Positions 62,521-64,000 of a DNA stretch of 64,000 nucleotides are shown piece after piece. How positions within the stretch are numbered: position 1 is the stretch's first letter; every line of letters starts with the position of its first letter. The DNA comes from Ustulina deusta. Its lineage: Eukaryota; Ascomycota; Sordariomycetes; Xylariales; Xylariaceae. The notes under the pieces are model-generated. The model saw only the letters and a list, made by a program, of their open reading frames with translations. It was not told the origin of the DNA and made no database searches. The stretch covers positions 310,001 through 374,000 of the forward strand of contig JAJNNX010000006.1 of NCBI GenBank assembly GCA_023159155.1, given 5' to 3'. Position numbers and translations under genes: made by a program.

Positions 62521-62840
62521 ATATTGCAGCAGGGCTGGTGCTAGCGGCCCGCTGGCAGCTGCGAATGTGGCTGCACGTTAATTGTTAGCGGTATTCGGGC
62601 CGCCTGCGGCCCGAATCGGCTGATCTTCGGCTGTATTCGGGGGTTCGAATAGCTATAAAAGCCTTCGAACTTCTTAGAGCAACACTTACTTTAAACGTAT
62701 AGCATTTATACTAGTTTTTTAGTAGCAGGCGTTTTAGTTCGTTTTTGTTGTTTTTAGTTATTTTTAGTGTTGAGTTGCCCTGTTTTTTTTTAATGGTGTC
62801 TTTTTGGTAAAGCTACGATAGAGCAGTCCGCCATATAAAT
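62521..62840 (+). other. GC-normal island 2 with TATA box and hairpin
   Basis: Starts with TGCAGCAGGGCTGGTGC at 62525-62541, the same head as island 1 with one C/T change. A strong inverted repeat (ATTCGGGCCGC / GCGGCCCGAAT) spans 62593-62616. TATAAAA follows at 62654-62660. The layout suggests the U3/R region of an LTR or another promoter. No open frame of note follows. Confidence 0.6.
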
Positions 62841-64000
62841 TTGTATGTGATAATGCTTGCATATGTTTATTGCTTCTTAGAGTACAACCTATAATTAAAA
62901 ACTAATGCTTAATGCTTTTTTATATAAATTATTATATAAATATATTTATAACCTATTAATTGCCTTAATGCTAGTTTTGCATAAAGATAACCTAGTTAAA
63001 AAACTAACCTAGTTTATATAGCCTAATTAGCTAAGCCCTGTATAAATATACCTATAAGCACCTATTTATATAAATCTATATATAAGTCTATTTATAGCTG
63101 TACATTTTCTAGGAAGCCTAGTTTGTTGTTAATTAGTTTGTTTATATAATATACCTATGAACAATCTACTATATAATTTTGTATATAAACCTATTTATAG
63201 CTATCTAAGTCTAAAGAAGCCTTTAGGTAGCTACTCTAGCTAGCTAAACTAGCAATATATATTAATTAGCTGATTTAGCCTAGTTTTACGTTAATTAGTT
63301 AGTTTACCTATATACTATTTTGTATACAAATATGCTTGTATACTTTTTAGTCCAAAGGAAGTTCTTTGTTCCAAGCTGCTGATTAGTTAACTAGTTAGCT
63401 AGTCGATTAGCTAGTTGCTCTACAAGTTCCCTATCCAAATATATTTACGAGCCGAGTCCTATATAAATTATTATATAAACTAGCTTACGGATATATAGCT
63501 ACCGGGAAAACTTTTGTTCCAGTTTATAATTAGCTTATTTTTAGCTATATTAATTAGCTAAGTTGCTTTATTAGCCAGCTATATATATTACTGCTACATT
63601 AATTAGTCAAGTCTATATTTAAATATTTATATAAGCAAGTTGTTATATAAGTTAATATATAAACTTGCTTATATTTATATTGTTTATAGAAAGCTATTAT
63701 TTTAAGTCCTTTGTTTAGTCCTTTAATTAGCGTTTTGTTAACGATTAGCTAGATCTCTTGTTATAAATAGTTGTATAAATAGATCTTTATATATATTTAT
63801 ATAAAAATATGCTTGCGCTACTATAGCTTATAAGGAAGTCTGCTCCAAGCTTTTGTTAGCTATACGTATATTTTTATTTTTGTTAATTTTGTTGTTTCAG
63901 CATTTTTTAGCATTTTTGGCGTTTTTTAGCATATTCAGCATTTTTTGTTATTTTTTGTTATTTTTTAAGCTTTTAGACTATTAATCAGCCAGTTCCTTAT
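62841..64000. repeat. low-complexity tail with irregular sub-repeats
   Basis: AT-rich but less extreme than the block before it. Phrases such as TATATAAACCTATTTATAGC, TTAGCTAGCTA and a GGAAGT/CTTTGTTCCAAGC-like unit recur at irregular spacing, as in decayed retrotransposon untranslated regions. The last 130 bases repeat TTTTTAGCATTTTT-like units. No gene and no telomeric TTAGGG array are seen. Confidence 0.5.

Noticed and set aside
63500..64000. Possible chromosome end
   Set aside because: The AT-rich block reaches the window edge, but there is no TTAGGG/CCCTAA array, so a telomere cannot be claimed.

Overview
The window is nuclear DNA of a filamentous ascomycete (Pezizomycotina, most likely Sordariomycetes). 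The genes carry several short introns of roughly 48-200 bases with GTNNGT donors and CTNAC-like branch sites. Their products are typical of these fungi: Srb8/Med12, an Rgd1-type F-BAR RhoGAP, an Rrt8-like protein, and ATP sulfurylase with an APS-kinase-like tail. Genes are separated by 1-5 kb of DNA with many degenerate TAGGTACCTA motifs, and the right end is an AT-rich block that looks like the product of repeat-induced point mutation (RIP). I had no search tools; family calls come from reading the translations.

Layout. 1-4080 (-): Mediator subunit Srb8/Med12, running off the left edge. 8151-8890 (+): a 113-aa Asterix/UPF0139 membrane protein rebuilt from four small exons. 9783-12359 (-): Rgd1-like RhoGAP, six exons. 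14.8-22 kb: a graveyard holding remnants of an APH-type kinase, a SelO-type adenylyltransferase and a PDR-type ABC transporter, plus one good tRNA-Glu(TTC). 24384-26026 (+): an apparently intact FAD-dependent oxidoreductase. 26.0-28.8 kb: no gene, but two diverged copies of a ~320-base repeat. 28848-31467 (-): PA-TM-RING ubiquitin ligase. 34.4-34.8 kb: NmrA-like remnant. 35125-36483 (+): Rrt8-like protein in eight exons. 38638-44150 (+): a 1733-aa Ser/Thr-rich secreted, mucin-like protein with about 17 'PYPxTNS' motifs. 46264-48376 (+): ATP sulfurylase. 49963-52671 (+): a 902-aa conserved low-complexity protein of unknown function.

From about 53.7 kb rightward the sequence is almost only A and T and holds no credible gene. 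It contains an 1860-base DNA transposon corpse (58940-60799) with 62-base terminal inverted repeats whose six mismatches are all transitions, flanked by TA. Two small GC-normal islands (about 60.86-60.99 kb and 62.52-62.84 kb) share a 17-base head motif followed by a TATAAAA box.

The intact genes form no obvious pathway. They are housekeeping and cell-surface genes interleaved with decayed accessory genes. The recurring theme is transition-type decay: several stops in the remnants sit where the family has Trp (TGG to TAG/TGA) or Gln (CAG to TAG).
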